A stretch of 34,667 bases of DNA, from the NCBI GenBank assembly GCA_023255335.1, contig JALRIS010000088.1, positions 1-34,667 of the forward strand, written 5' to 3'. Made by a program: the position numbers and the translations under genes. A model generated the notes under the pieces. That model did not search any database, had not been told where the DNA came from, and saw nothing but the letters and a program-made list of their open reading frames with translations. Shown one piece after another: positions 25,811-34,667 of the stretch. Positions within the stretch are counted from its first letter, which is position 1, and every line of letters starts with the position of its first letter. The stretch comes from Flavobacteriales bacterium (GTDB taxonomy: Bacteria > Bacteroidota > Bacteroidia > Flavobacteriales_D > CAJJDF01).

Positions 25811-26680
25811 ATGAGAACTATTAAAATGATGCTAGTTGCTTCATGCGTCTTGGCTATGCAGCCAGCAACTTCCTTGAACAACGATTTAAACACACATTTC
25901 CTACATGCACACGATGTAAAAATTACAATAAGTGTGAATAGAGGACAACAACCTTTGGGAACAGCTAAGGTAAAAGTGATAATAAACAATGAGGCTGTGG
26001 CTGAAGGTGAGACCCATGAATTGGGGGAATTATCTTTACTAGTAAAGAATTACAATCATGAAAAGGCAATGATTGTGGTGAAAGAGGGTATGGTTTTTAG
26101 AAACCAGAGAAACTTAATTTTACAAGCCGGAGGTATGTACAGTTTTGATTTGGATAAAGAGGTAGCTCCTGAATCTAAAACGGGAAGTATTTATTTTTCG
26201 GAAGCCACTTCAGATCAGATTAAGCAGAAGATGGAAGACGAGAAAACCAAAGAGATGCTGGAGAAGAAAAAACAAGATGAGGCGACTCAGTTGAGAGTAG
26301 CGAAAGAGAAAGCCGAAAAGGAGGCGAAAGAAGAGGTAGCAAAGAAACTAAAGCTGGCTAAAAAAGAAGCAAAAGCCGCAGCTAAAAAAGCTAAAAAAGA
26401 GGCAAAGGCAGCAGAAAAACTAAGAAAAGCTGAAGCTAAGTACGAAAAGAAACTTGCGGCCATCAATAAATCTCAAAAAAAGATTAACAAATCAAGAGAA
26501 AAACTAGCAAAAGCACAAAGCAAACTCGACTCAAAAAAGGAGAAAGTAAACGAAGAAAGTGAGTATTTAAAAATAAAAGAAAAACAACTTAAAATTGATT
26601 TAACGGTAGCAAAACTAGATTCAAAACAAAAGAGTTTGGATGAGAAGTTAGCTAAGTTGAAACGAAAATACGATAAATAG
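25811..26680 (+). CDS. Secreted Lys/Ala/Glu-rich coiled-coil protein of unknown function
   Basis: Signal peptide, about 110-aa globular N-terminal domain, then a long heptad-like charged region (EKEAKEEVAKKLKLAKKEAKAAAKKAKKEAK...). Confidence 0.8.
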   Translation: MRTIKMMLVASCVLAMQPATSLNNDLNTHFLHAHDVKITISVNRGQQPLGTAKVKVIINNEAVAEGETHELGELSLLVKNYNHEKAMIVVKEGMVFRNQRNLILQAGGMYSFDLDKEVAPESKTGSIYFSEATSDQIKQKMEDEKTKEMLEKKKQDEATQLRVAKEKAEKEAKEEVAKKLKLAKKEAKAAAKKAKKEAKAAEKLRKAEAKYEKKLAAINKSQKKINKSREKLAKAQSKLDSKKEKVNEESEYLKIKEKQLKIDLTVAKLDSKQKSLDEKLAKLKRKYDK

Positions 26681-26722
26681 AGTCGTTCAATTTACCTTAA
26701 TAATTGTCCCATAAAATCAATC

Positions 26723-26750
26723 AATCCGTCAGCTTCTGGCGGATTTTTTT
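26723..26750 (+). terminator. Rho-independent terminator after the coiled-coil gene
   Basis: AATCCGTCAG-CTT-CTGGCGGATT plus T-run (one G:T pair). Confidence 0.85.
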
Positions 26751-26784
26751 GTATTATTACGCTCGAATTAAAAACAAGTAAAGA

Positions 26785-27801
26785 ATGAAAAACAAATCAA
26801 CAGGGATTTTATTACTAGCCGTTGTCCTACTGGGTATAATTGCTCTTTGGGTTATGAAAACTGATTCGAGTAAAGGAGGAGGAAAAGCGTTTAGCGATTT
26901 TGAGATTGAGAATGTTGAGAATATCACGAAGTTTGTTATTACGGAAAGCACAGGAAATGTGGCAGAGCTGGAAAAGGTAGGAGAAGAGTGGAGACTTAAT
27001 GGTAAGTTCAAAGCTCGACCAGAGAATGTAGAGTTGTTATTAAAAACATTTAAGCACATTGCGGTGCAAAGTGCAGTGCCGGGTGAACTCAAAAAAACGG
27101 TGGTGGCAAACATGGCAGCACGAAATAAAAAAGTTGAGATTTTCGAGAACGGAGAGTTAACCAAAACCTATTTTGTGGGGTCGCCAACCAAGGATCATTA
27201 CGGAACTTATATGTTGTTAGAAAAAAACGGACGAAAATCTTCGGAGCCTTACGTGATGCATTTACCCGGATTTAATGGATTTTTGGAAAGCAGGTTTTTT
27301 ACCAACGAAAATGACTGGAAGTACTCAGGAGTCTTTGTGTACGATCCACTTGAAATAGCCTCTGTGGAAGTCGAATTTCCACAAAAGCCCTCAGATTCAT
27401 ACAGAATCAATCAGTTAGCCAAGATTGTAAGTCTCCTAGACATTGATGGAAACCCTATCGAAGGAGCCAATAAAACCTTGGTAGAGAACTATCTATTAAA
27501 TTATGAAAAAATCTATTTCAACAGAATTGCCGATTACAGCGAGAAGCAAGTTGATTCTATATTGGCAGTGAGCGAACCTGTATATACCCTTTCTGTTACT
27601 GATGTTTCCAATAAGAAAAGAACGGTAGATTTCTACCTCAAAATGAGCGATAATCCTACTGTAAATGAGGTGACCGGAGAGAAGAATATTTGGGACACGG
27701 ATTATATCCATGGCAGAATTAGAGGCGAAAAAGAGCTGTTGGTATTTCAGTATTTTGCTTTAGGAAATGTTTTTGCTCCCAAAAGTTATTTTATTCAATA
27801 A
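26785..27801 (+). CDS. DUF4340 domain-containing protein, membrane-anchored
   Basis: N-terminal TM anchor, 'FVITESTGNVAELEKVGEEWRLNGKFKARPENVELLLKTFKHI' pattern typical of DUF4340. Confidence 0.82.
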   Translation: MKNKSTGILLLAVVLLGIIALWVMKTDSSKGGGKAFSDFEIENVENITKFVITESTGNVAELEKVGEEWRLNGKFKARPENVELLLKTFKHIAVQSAVPGELKKTVVANMAARNKKVEIFENGELTKTYFVGSPTKDHYGTYMLLEKNGRKSSEPYVMHLPGFNGFLESRFFTNENDWKYSGVFVYDPLEIASVEVEFPQKPSDSYRINQLAKIVSLLDIDGNPIEGANKTLVENYLLNYEKIYFNRIADYSEKQVDSILAVSEPVYTLSVTDVSNKKRTVDFYLKMSDNPTVNEVTGEKNIWDTDYIHGRIRGEKELLVFQYFALGNVFAPKSYFIQ

Positions 27802-27814
27802 AAAAAAGCCGAGG

Positions 27815-28003
27815 ATGACTGATATGAGCGGGTTTTCAAAACGCGACAAGCTAGACCCAGATGAATTTTATTACTCTCCTGAGGGATACATTATTTTTAC
27901 CGAAAAGTATTTACTGAAAAGAGGGTATTGTTGTAAAAATGGCTGTAAGCATTGTCCTTATGGATTCGATAAGAAATCGGGTCGTATTCTCAAAAAAAAA
28001 TAA
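27815..28003 (+). CDS. Small Cys-rich DUF5522-like protein
   Basis: FYYSPEGYIIFTEKYLLKRGYCCKNGCKHCPYGF, a conserved CC-x3-C-x2-C pattern. Start at the ATG 27815. Confidence 0.85.
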   Translation: MTDMSGFSKRDKLDPDEFYYSPEGYIIFTEKYLLKRGYCCKNGCKHCPYGFDKKSGRILKKK

Positions 28004-28954
28004 TCAGCTTACCTTCTTTTTTGACCGTAGGTAAATCCTCTGGCCTTGCTTGGGTACCACTCCTTCATCTAATCCATTTCTTTTATAAATTCGTTTGAGT
28101 TTTACGCCATACAGCTGAGAAATGTCCCTCATAGTTTCTCCCGCTTTTACGATATGAAACTCTTCCTTGGATTTACACCGTTTAGGTTTCAGAAAAATTC
28201 TTTCTCCTTCCGTCAGTTTATGATTCTTTTTGAGATCATTGTATTTGATGATTTGCCATTTTCGAATCGTAAATTCTTTCTCTAGTTTTTCGTAAGAATC
28301 ATTTTTTTTGATAATGATGAATGGAACCAGATTAGCCGTTTTTGAGACAGAATGCTGAAACTGCAAAGTAATAGTTTCCTGATTCTCCGAAAGCGGTTTT
28401 TTATCCTTTTTTTTGGTAGAAACCAAGGGCTCATTAGAAATGAAATTTTCGGAATCCAATTCCGACAGGTTGTAACGTTCAATAATGCTGATAAGAAGTT
28501 TCGGATATTTAGGGTTTGTGGCATATCCCGCTTTTTTGAGTCCATGAGCCCATCCGCTATAGTCGGTAATATCAAGTAAAAATAGCGGTTGGTAGCGTGA
28601 TTTTTTCAAAAAATATGCATGATCCTCATAGGATTCGCTGGCAGATTTGTATTTTCTGAAACACTCGTCTTTTTCATCATCGTCTTGGTAAAAGGTTTCT
28701 CCCGTCCACGAAGAATGACATTTAATTCCAAAATGATTGTTGGCTAATCTTGCCAATTTACTATTTCCGCTGCCGCTTTCCAATATACCTTGAGCCAAAG
28801 TGATACTTGCCGGGATTTTGTGAATTTTCATTTTTTCAATAGCAACTTCTTTCCATTTTTCAATGTATTCTTGAGGGGTTTGGTTTTGTCCAAAAGAAAG
28901 TAGGAGTATTCCCACGGTCATCCAAATCGTTAATCCAAGTTGCTTAATCCTCAT
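28004..28954 (-). CDS. Glucosaminidase (flagellar-type muramidase) domain protein with LysM
   Basis: IPASITLAQGILESGSGNSKLARLANNHFGIKCH...CFRKYKSASESYEDHAYFL; C-terminal LysM 'FHIVKAGETMRDISQLYGVKLKRIYKRNGL'. Confidence 0.93.
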   Translation of the reverse strand: MRIKQLGLTIWMTVGILLLSFGQNQTPQEYIEKWKEVAIEKMKIHKIPASITLAQGILESGSGNSKLARLANNHFGIKCHSSWTGETFYQDDDEKDECFRKYKSASESYEDHAYFLKKSRYQPLFLLDITDYSGWAHGLKKAGYATNPKYPKLLISIIERYNLSELDSENFISNEPLVSTKKKDKKPLSENQETITLQFQHSVSKTANLVPFIIIKKNDSYEKLEKEFTIRKWQIIKYNDLKKNHKLTEGERIFLKPKRCKSKEEFHIVKAGETMRDISQLYGVKLKRIYKRNGLDEGVVPKQGQRIYLRSKKKVS

Positions 28955-29888
28955 AAATTCGTATGTTATTTCTTTCTTCAATTCCTGCTATCCCTTGAAT
29001 TCCTCCGGTGTGTACAAGAAGAATTCTACTGTGCTCAGGAAAGAATCCCTGTTTAATCATTTCATATACTCCATAGGCCATTTTTCCATTGTATAGAAGG
29101 TCCCACTTAATTTGATGGCTGGAGTAAAATTTTCGCACGAAATTAAGCAAATCTTCTGTGATTTTGGCATAACCTCCAAAATGAAAATCAGTGACAAGTT
29201 CAAATGAGTGAAGAACCTCATCCGTAAGTTCTTCGTCATTCACGACAGAATGAATTTGTGAGCGAATCTCTTGAGTCAAAAACTCTCCACCTTTAAGAGA
29301 GGAAAAACCGAGTATTTTTGATTTTCCTTGATTAGAAATCGTGATTCCCGCAACAGTTCCGCCAGTTCCAATTGGGCAGCAAATATAATCGTACTCATCA
29401 TACCTTTCTATTATTTCCATACATCCATTGATGGCATAATAGTTTGTTCCTCCCTCAGGAATAAGGTAAAATGATCCAAACTTATTCCTTAGATGCTCCT
29501 TGTAGTCTTGAGTGTTTTTTAATTTATAAGTAGTTCTGTCTTCATAGTGAAGTTCCATCCCATTTTGTGTACAGAGCGATAAAGTAGGATTGAGCGGCAG
29601 TTTTTCCTCTCCCCGAACGATTCCTATTGTGTGGAAACCAAACTCTTTTCCTGCTGCTGCTACTGCTGCAATGTGATTGGAGTAGGCTCCCCCAAACGTA
29701 AGTAAGGTCTTGTTGCCTTTTTTTTTCGAGTTTAAGAGGTTGTAAGTTAGTTTTCTTAGTTTATTTCCCTGAATCAAAGGATGGTTTTTGTCTTCCCTCA
29801 AAACACTTACATGTAATTTGTGTTCGTCAAAAAGATCTTCTTGTATCTTTTCTATTGGTGAATATCCCATGGGAAGTAATTGCTTCAT
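28944..29888 (-). CDS. PLP-dependent 1-aminocyclopropane-1-carboxylate deaminase/D-cysteine desulfhydrase-like
   Basis: LREDKNHPLIQGNKLRKLTYNL, LLTFGGAYSNHIAAVAAAG, CPIGTGGTVAGI, LLVHTGGIQG. Start placed at ATG 29888; the TTG of the ORF track lies within a -7 box. Confidence 0.9.
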   Translation of the reverse strand: MKQLLPMGYSPIEKIQEDLFDEHKLHVSVLREDKNHPLIQGNKLRKLTYNLLNSKKKGNKTLLTFGGAYSNHIAAVAAAGKEFGFHTIGIVRGEEKLPLNPTLSLCTQNGMELHYEDRTTYKLKNTQDYKEHLRNKFGSFYLIPEGGTNYYAINGCMEIIERYDEYDYICCPIGTGGTVAGITISNQGKSKILGFSSLKGGEFLTQEIRSQIHSVVNDEELTDEVLHSFELVTDFHFGGYAKITEDLLNFVRKFYSSHQIKWDLLYNGKMAYGVYEMIKQGFFPEHSRILLVHTGGIQGIAGIEERNNIRIYED

Positions 29889-29894
29889 AGGATA

Positions 29895-29902
29895 CAAAAA
29901 TA
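29895..29902 (-). promoter_or_regulatory. Bacteroidetes -7 box (TATTTTTG) for the ACC deaminase-like gene
   Basis: Exact TAnnTTTG on the minus strand, 6 nt before ATG 29888. Confidence 0.5.
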
Positions 29903-29968
29903 GAGAATATTGTTCGACTTTTAAACAGAGTTGAGTTGATAATAACCTAGTCGATTTTAAAGAAACAA

Positions 29969-29998
29969 TTTGTGGATAGGAAAAAATTACTTATCTTG
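29969..29998 (+). promoter_or_regulatory. Promoter of the 30026 beta-barrel gene
   Basis: TTTG (29969-29972), 19-nt spacer, TATCTTG, 27 nt before ATG. Confidence 0.45.
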
Positions 29999-30025
29999 AG
30001 ATATTATTAACTCAAAAAAATAATT

Positions 30026-30877
30026 ATGAAAAAGAACATTTTATTCGCTGCAGCATTATTTGCTGGGAGTTTTGCTTTCGCTCAAGGAAGTACAACTTCA
30101 ATGAAAAACAAAAAAGGTCTAGAGTACTTGCCGCAGGCAGGAGACTGGGCTATTCAGTTTGATGCTGTGCCATTAATCGATTTTGGATTAAATGCATTAA
30201 AATTGAACGTAAACACTGGATCTACTGCTCAACACTTAGGTCATGTATCAGGATTTAACAATGTAATTGTTGGAAAAATGTTTACTAGCTCAACTGAGGC
30301 TTGGAGAGTAAAAGTTGGAATCAATTATACCTCTTTTAGCGATGAGTCTGTATTGGCTGTTTACGGTACAAATGGTGAGAACAACTACATTCAAACACAA
30401 AAAGATGTTGTAACGAATATCGTATTAGGTTTTGGAAAAGAGTGGAGAAGAGGACACAACAGATTGCAAGGATTCTACGGAGCCGAAGCATTGTTGGTAA
30501 TCGGATCTCCTGCTACCACAACTTCATTTGAATATAGCCTAGATCTTCAAACTGCAATTACTGAAGGTGTAGAAGCTGCCGGTGCAACAAGAAACTTAGG
30601 AATCACAAAATCTGGTTCTTTTGGATTTGGAGCTAGAGGTTTTTTAGGTGTAGATTATTTCGTGCTTCCAAAAATTGCCATAGGTGCTGAATTTGGATGG
30701 GGAATTGGATTCACAACTTCTAATGCTACGAACTCAACAGAAACTGATAACTCTGGTACAACAGAACAAACTGATTCGCAAGTATTAAAAAGTTCAGGTT
30801 TGAACATTGGAATTGACGATGGTGCTTCTGCTGCATTTGGTGGGTCTGCTGCTGTTAATGTAACATTCCATTTTTAA
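30026..30877 (+). CDS. Putative outer-membrane beta-barrel protein
   Basis: Signal peptide MKKNILFAAALFAGSFAFAQ, alternating Gly/aromatic pattern, C-terminus ...AAVNVTFHF ending in Phe. Confidence 0.8.
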   Translation: MKKNILFAAALFAGSFAFAQGSTTSMKNKKGLEYLPQAGDWAIQFDAVPLIDFGLNALKLNVNTGSTAQHLGHVSGFNNVIVGKMFTSSTEAWRVKVGINYTSFSDESVLAVYGTNGENNYIQTQKDVVTNIVLGFGKEWRRGHNRLQGFYGAEALLVIGSPATTTSFEYSLDLQTAITEGVEAAGATRNLGITKSGSFGFGARGFLGVDYFVLPKIAIGAEFGWGIGFTTSNATNSTETDNSGTTEQTDSQVLKSSGLNIGIDDGASAAFGGSAAVNVTFHF

Positions 30878-30930
30878 GAAATATTTTTCTTAAACAAAAA
30901 AAAAATCTTCCTTCGGGAAGATTTTTTTTT
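30873..30930. terminator. Tandem hairpins, the second a UUCG-tetraloop bidirectional terminator
   Basis: TTTAAGAAA-TATT-TTTCTTAAA (overlaps the stop codon), then AAAAATCTTCC-TTCG-GGAAGATTTTT with A-run and T-run on opposite sides, between convergent genes. Confidence 0.88.
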
Positions 30931-30949
30931 GTCTCTTATTTTATAGACG

Positions 30950-31492
30950 TTATGATAAGGCAAGCTCAAGATTATTTTGTTTTAGTTCATCCAATAGTTC
31001 AGGAGTAAGTTCGAATGATTTTTCTTCATACTTGCTTTCTCTATGCAGGTACGATTTTCTGGTTTCTATACTTCTCAAAAATCTTCTAGCTTTTTGTTCT
31101 GTATCAATTATAATTCCTGGGGTAGGTGCATTGTTTCCATCTTTGTCTTTGGCAATCATCGTAAAATAAGAAGAGTTACAATGAGTACAAATTCCTGATT
31201 GTATATTTTCGGATTCTACTCGTACCCCAACCACCATCGATGTATTTCCGGTGTAATTGATAGAGGCTTTTAGAGTCACTAATTCTCCTACTTCTATGGG
31301 ATTCAGAAAATCTACTTTGTTTACCGAAGCGGTCACACAATAGTTTCCCGAGTGCTTACTGGCACAAGCAAAAGCAATCTGATCCATTAGGCTCAAAATA
31401 TACCCTCCATGTATTTTTCCACTAAAATTGGAATGGGAGGGAAGCATCAATTCGGTTAGGGTGATTTGGGAATCTTCTATGTGTTTGTACAT
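30950..31492 (-). CDS. Acyl-CoA thioesterase (hotdog fold)
   Basis: LTELMLPSHSNFSGKIHGGYILSLMDQIAFACASKHSGNYCVTASVNKVDFLNPIEVGELVTLKASINYTG. Confidence 0.93.
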   Translation of the reverse strand: MYKHIEDSQITLTELMLPSHSNFSGKIHGGYILSLMDQIAFACASKHSGNYCVTASVNKVDFLNPIEVGELVTLKASINYTGNTSMVVGVRVESENIQSGICTHCNSSYFTMIAKDKDGNNAPTPGIIIDTEQKARRFLRSIETRKSYLHRESKYEEKSFELTPELLDELKQNNLELALS

Positions 31493-31503
31493 GATAGTTT
31501 GTT

Positions 31504-32064
31504 TTATTCTTGTATTAATTGGTTCAATTGTTCCCTAATATACTCAGAATTCCAATTATAGGCGCCTTTCTTCTTCATCACAATGTCTCCTTTTTTGTTG
31601 ATTATATAGGTAGTGGGTAGGGAATTTGATACTAATTCAGGAGGAGTGATGGAGTTTTCGTAGTAATTTGGAAATGAATAATCTTGTTCTCTCATAAATG
31701 TATGTACTTTTTTTGCTTTGTCATTCGCCACAAACAAAAACACAACTTCTGAGTTGTAATCCTCATACAAATCCTGAAAACTTGGCATTTCTGCCACGCA
31801 AGGCGGACACCACGTTGCCCAGAAATTTAGGACTATCACTTGATCACGGAACTGATTAAAATCTATTTTATTTCCAGTATCGCTTTTCAAACTCCAATTG
31901 TAATTGGCCAATGTCACTCGTTTTTCTTGAGGTATTTCAGTAGGCGAAAAATTGACGTAGCGATTCATTAAAACCTTAACTTGAAATCCTATTGGGGTGA
32001 AGAACAGAATAAGAATTAATGCTAGGAAAAGAATATTATACTTATGTTTTTTAAGAAAATTCAT
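31504..32064 (-). CDS. TlpA-family membrane-anchored thioredoxin-like protein
   Basis: N-terminal TM anchor; VIVLNFWATWCPPCVAEMPSFQDLYEDY; SLPTTYIINKKGDIV. Confidence 0.93.
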   Translation of the reverse strand: MNFLKKHKYNILFLALILILFFTPIGFQVKVLMNRYVNFSPTEIPQEKRVTLANYNWSLKSDTGNKIDFNQFRDQVIVLNFWATWCPPCVAEMPSFQDLYEDYNSEVVFLFVANDKAKKVHTFMREQDYSFPNYYENSITPPELVSNSLPTTYIINKKGDIVMKKKGAYNWNSEYIREQLNQLIQE

Positions 32065-32217
32065 GGAGAGTAACTTTCTGTAAAAGTAAAGATTTGTTTA
32101 TTTGGGATGTGTAACATTTATGTCATTCCTATTGAATCCAAGTTGGAGAGGTGAAAAATTATTCTTCCAATCCTGAATCGAGTTTACCTATGCGGTGTTT
32201 GAAAGAAAAGGTCAATA

Positions 32218-32249
32218 AAAAAATCCCTTTTGATTTCTCAAAAGGGATT
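32218..32249 (-). terminator. Rho-independent terminator of the aconitase gene
   Basis: Perfect 12-bp stem AATCCCTTTTGA-TTTC-TCAAAAGGGATT with T-run on the minus strand. Confidence 0.9.
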
Positions 32250-32306
32250 CATGTATGTTCATTAACGAGAATCACGAACTACTAACTTCGTGCTCCCAAC
32301 TCTGTG

Positions 32307-34577
32307 CTATTTAGCATTCTCTTTTTTAATCAAGTTCAATGCAGAACCTTCGTTGTACCATTCTATTTGAGATTGGTTGTACGTGTGGTTCAATTTGATA
32401 GTATCTTTACTACCGTCAGCGTGAGTCAACTCGAGAGTCAATTGTTTTTCTGGCGCAAATTCATTCAAATCTACGAAGTTGAAGGTATCATCTTCTTGTA
32501 TCAAGTCATAATCAGCTTCGTTGGCAAAAGTCAATCCAAGCATCCCTTGTTTCTTCAAGTTTGTTTCGTGAATACGAGCAAAAGATTTCACAATTACCGC
32601 AACCACACCAAGGTGTCTTGGCTCCATTGCTGCGTGCTCTCTTGAAGAACCTTCACCGTAGTTGTGATCTCCCACGACTACCGAAGGAACTCCAGCAGCT
32701 TTGTATGCTCTGGCAGTTGCTGGCACAGGTCCGTATTCGCCAGTTAGTTGATTTTTTACTTTATCCGTTTCTTTGTTGAAGGCATTTACTGCTCCAATTA
32801 AGCAATTGTTTGATATGTTATCTAGATGTCCTCTGAATTTCAGCCATGGTCCGGCCATCGAAATATGGTCAGTCGTACATTTTCCATATGCTTTGATAAG
32901 GAGTTTGGCATTGTCTATTTTGTTCCCAATTGGAGTAAATGGAGAAAGCAATTGCAACCTCTCAGACTCTGGCGAAACCACCACTTCTACAGAACTTCCG
33001 TCCGCTACTGGAGCTTCGTATCCTGCATCCTCTACATCAAATCCTTTTGGTGGTAATTCAAACCCTGTAGGTTCGTCAAATTTTACTTGCTCACCTTTGT
33101 CGTTTGTCAAGGTATCAGTCATTGGGTTAAAATCCAATCTACCCGCAATTGCCACAGCAGCTACCATTTCTGGAGATGCTACGAAGGCGTGCGTATTTGG
33201 ATTTCCATCGGCTCTCTTAGCAAAGTTTCTGTTGAATGAGTGGATGATGGAGTTTTTTGGAGCATTTTTGGGGTCGCTGTATCTTGCCCATTGTCCAATA
33301 CATGGTCCACAAGCATTGGTAAAGATAGTCGCATCCAAGTCTTCAAAAGTTTTAAGCAATCCATCTCTTTCAGCCGTGTATCGCACTTGCTCAGAACCTG
33401 GGTTGATACCAAATTCTGCTTTGGTCGTCAATCCTTTTTCTACCGCTTGTTTTGCGATGGAGGCAGCTCTGGATAAATCTTCGTACGAAGAGTTGGTACA
33501 AGACCCAATCAATCCCCATTCTACGTCTAATGGCCAATCGTTTTTAGTCGCTTTTTCTTTGATGTCTACACCTGCTTCCGTTGCGATGTCTGGAGAGAAT
33601 GGTCCGTTCAAATGAGGTTTCAACTCGCTTAAGTTGATTTCGATTACTTGGTCAAAGTATTTTTCTGGTTCAGCATACACTTCTGGGTCTCCTGTCAAGT
33701 GAGCTCTTACTTCATTGGCTGCGTCAGCAACTTCGGCTCTGTCAGTGGCTCTGAGGTATCTTTCCATAGAGTCGTCATACCCAAAAGTAGAAGTAGTAGC
33801 TCCAATCTCGGCACCCATGTTACAAATGGTACCTTTTCCTGTACAAGACATTGATTCTGCTCCTTCTCCAAAATATTCAACAATAGCCCCAGTTCCTCCT
33901 TTTACGGTAAGAATCCCAGCTACTTTCAGGATGACGTCTTTTGGTGCTGTCCATCCAGATAATTTTCCAATTAATTTCACTCCAATCAATTTGGGGAATT
34001 TCAGCTCCCATGCCATTCCTGCCATTACATCTACGGCATCAGCACCTCCAACACCAATTGCTACCATTCCTAATCCACCAGCATTTACTGTATGCGAATC
34101 GGTACCAATCATCATTCCTCCCGGAAATGCATAATTTTCCAATACCACTTGGTGAATAATTCCAGCACCTGGTTTCCAAAATCCAATTCCATATTTATTG
34201 GATACTGAAGCCAAAAAGTCGAATACTTCCGAAGAGTTTTTTCTAGCAAATGGCAAATCCTTTTTTGCTCCTTGTTTTGCCTGAATAAGGTGGTCACAGT
34301 GAACAGTTGTTGGAACTGCCACTTGGGGCTTACCAGCTTGCATAAATTGCAAAAGAGCCATTTGTGCGGTAGCATCTTGACATGCAATTCGGTCAGGTGC
34401 AAAATCTACGTAATCCTTTCCTCTCGTAAATGCTTTATTTGCATTGCCATCCCACAGGTGGTTGTACAATATTTTTTCGGAAAGTGTAAGTGGTTTTCCT
34501 GTCACAGCTCTTGCAGCTTCTATTCTGCTATTCATTCTGCTGTAAACTTCCTTTATCATGTCTAAATCAAATGCCAT
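32307..34577 (-). CDS. Aconitate hydratase
   Basis: 756 aa; [104 protein letters not shown]. Confidence 0.97.
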   Translation of the reverse strand: MAFDLDMIKEVYSRMNSRIEAARAVTGKPLTLSEKILYNHLWDGNANKAFTRGKDYVDFAPDRIACQDATAQMALLQFMQAGKPQVAVPTTVHCDHLIQAKQGAKKDLPFARKNSSEVFDFLASVSNKYGIGFWKPGAGIIHQVVLENYAFPGGMMIGTDSHTVNAGGLGMVAIGVGGADAVDVMAGMAWELKFPKLIGVKLIGKLSGWTAPKDVILKVAGILTVKGGTGAIVEYFGEGAESMSCTGKGTICNMGAEIGATTSTFGYDDSMERYLRATDRAEVADAANEVRAHLTGDPEVYAEPEKYFDQVIEINLSELKPHLNGPFSPDIATEAGVDIKEKATKNDWPLDVEWGLIGSCTNSSYEDLSRAASIAKQAVEKGLTTKAEFGINPGSEQVRYTAERDGLLKTFEDLDATIFTNACGPCIGQWARYSDPKNAPKNSIIHSFNRNFAKRADGNPNTHAFVASPEMVAAVAIAGRLDFNPMTDTLTNDKGEQVKFDEPTGFELPPKGFDVEDAGYEAPVADGSSVEVVVSPESERLQLLSPFTPIGNKIDNAKLLIKAYGKCTTDHISMAGPWLKFRGHLDNISNNCLIGAVNAFNKETDKVKNQLTGEYGPVPATARAYKAAGVPSVVVGDHNYGEGSSREHAAMEPRHLGVVAVIVKSFARIHETNLKKQGMLGLTFANEADYDLIQEDDTFNFVDLNEFAPEKQLTLELTHADGSKDTIKLNHTYNQSQIEWYNEGSALNLIKKENAK

Positions 34578-34667
34578 ATGCTTGTTTTGAAGTTTTGTAA
34601 ATAATTAGTGCGAATTTAGTGAAATTACCTAGGAAAATAAAATTCATATTCTGAAATATTATTATTT

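Noticed and set aside
26281-26680. Internal DNA repeat in the coiled-coil gene
   Set aside because: The repetitive look comes from Lys/Ala/Glu heptads; the DNA is not a clean tandem repeat.
27767-27815. Upstream extension of the DUF5522 ORF overlapping DUF4340
   Set aside because: The conserved part starts after the ATG at 27815; the upstream stretch only overlaps the DUF4340 3' end.
32170-32218. Possible C-terminal gene remnant on the minus strand (FSFKHRIGKLDSGLEE*) between the aconitase terminator and tlpA
   Set aside because: Only 16 codons with no recognisable family; cannot be distinguished from chance.
32773-33615. 280-aa plus-strand ORF (and 33715-34134 etc.) opposite aconitase
   Set aside because: Antisense to a strongly conserved gene; low-complexity Ser/Pro translation typical of codon-bias shadow ORFs. 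No domain recognised.
1-34667. CRISPR arrays, tRNA/rRNA genes, IS elements, prophage genes, toxin-antitoxin or defence islands
   Set aside because: No regularly spaced direct repeats, tRNA-like sequence, transposase, integrase or defence-type domains were seen; gene content is housekeeping.

Overview
The window is an AT-rich, gene-dense stretch that looks like Bacteroidetes/Flavobacteriia chromosome. The lineage call rests on GldA, a T9SS-type C-terminal domain, TAnnTTTG-like promoter boxes and little sign of Shine-Dalgarno sites. It is almost entirely core genome. Recognisable genes: a BNR/sortilin-like repeat protein (cut by the left edge), lysS, folA, pnuC, dtd, rsgA, gldA, uvrB, a large secreted M43 metalloprotease with PKD repeats, a flippase-like membrane protein, radA, a SAM methyltransferase, hemW, a polytopic GT-C-like protein, purine nucleoside phosphorylase, aroE, a DUF368 transporter, mutA, smpB, an alpha/beta hydrolase, a TIGR04282-like glycosyltransferase plus rhodanese, a secreted coiled-coil protein, DUF4340, DUF5522, a glucosaminidase/LysM protein, an ACC deaminase-like PLP enzyme, a beta-barrel-like protein, an acyl-CoA thioesterase, a TlpA-like thioredoxin and aconitase. 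I saw no CRISPR array, prophage, transposase, rRNA or tRNA, and no convincing new defence or biosynthetic system. The most interesting signal is not in the ORF track: a deletion scar at about 5905-6102. There, the 3' end of an HxlR-family regulator (minus strand) directly abuts the 3' end of an SDR/NmrA-like oxidoreductase (plus strand). Both 5' halves and the shared divergent promoter appear to be gone. Other points are near-leaderless promoter/start arrangements, convergent genes with overlapping or abutting stops (one pair sharing a CTAG palindrome), a tight mutA-DUF368-aroE-PNP operon, and several uncharacterised proteins.
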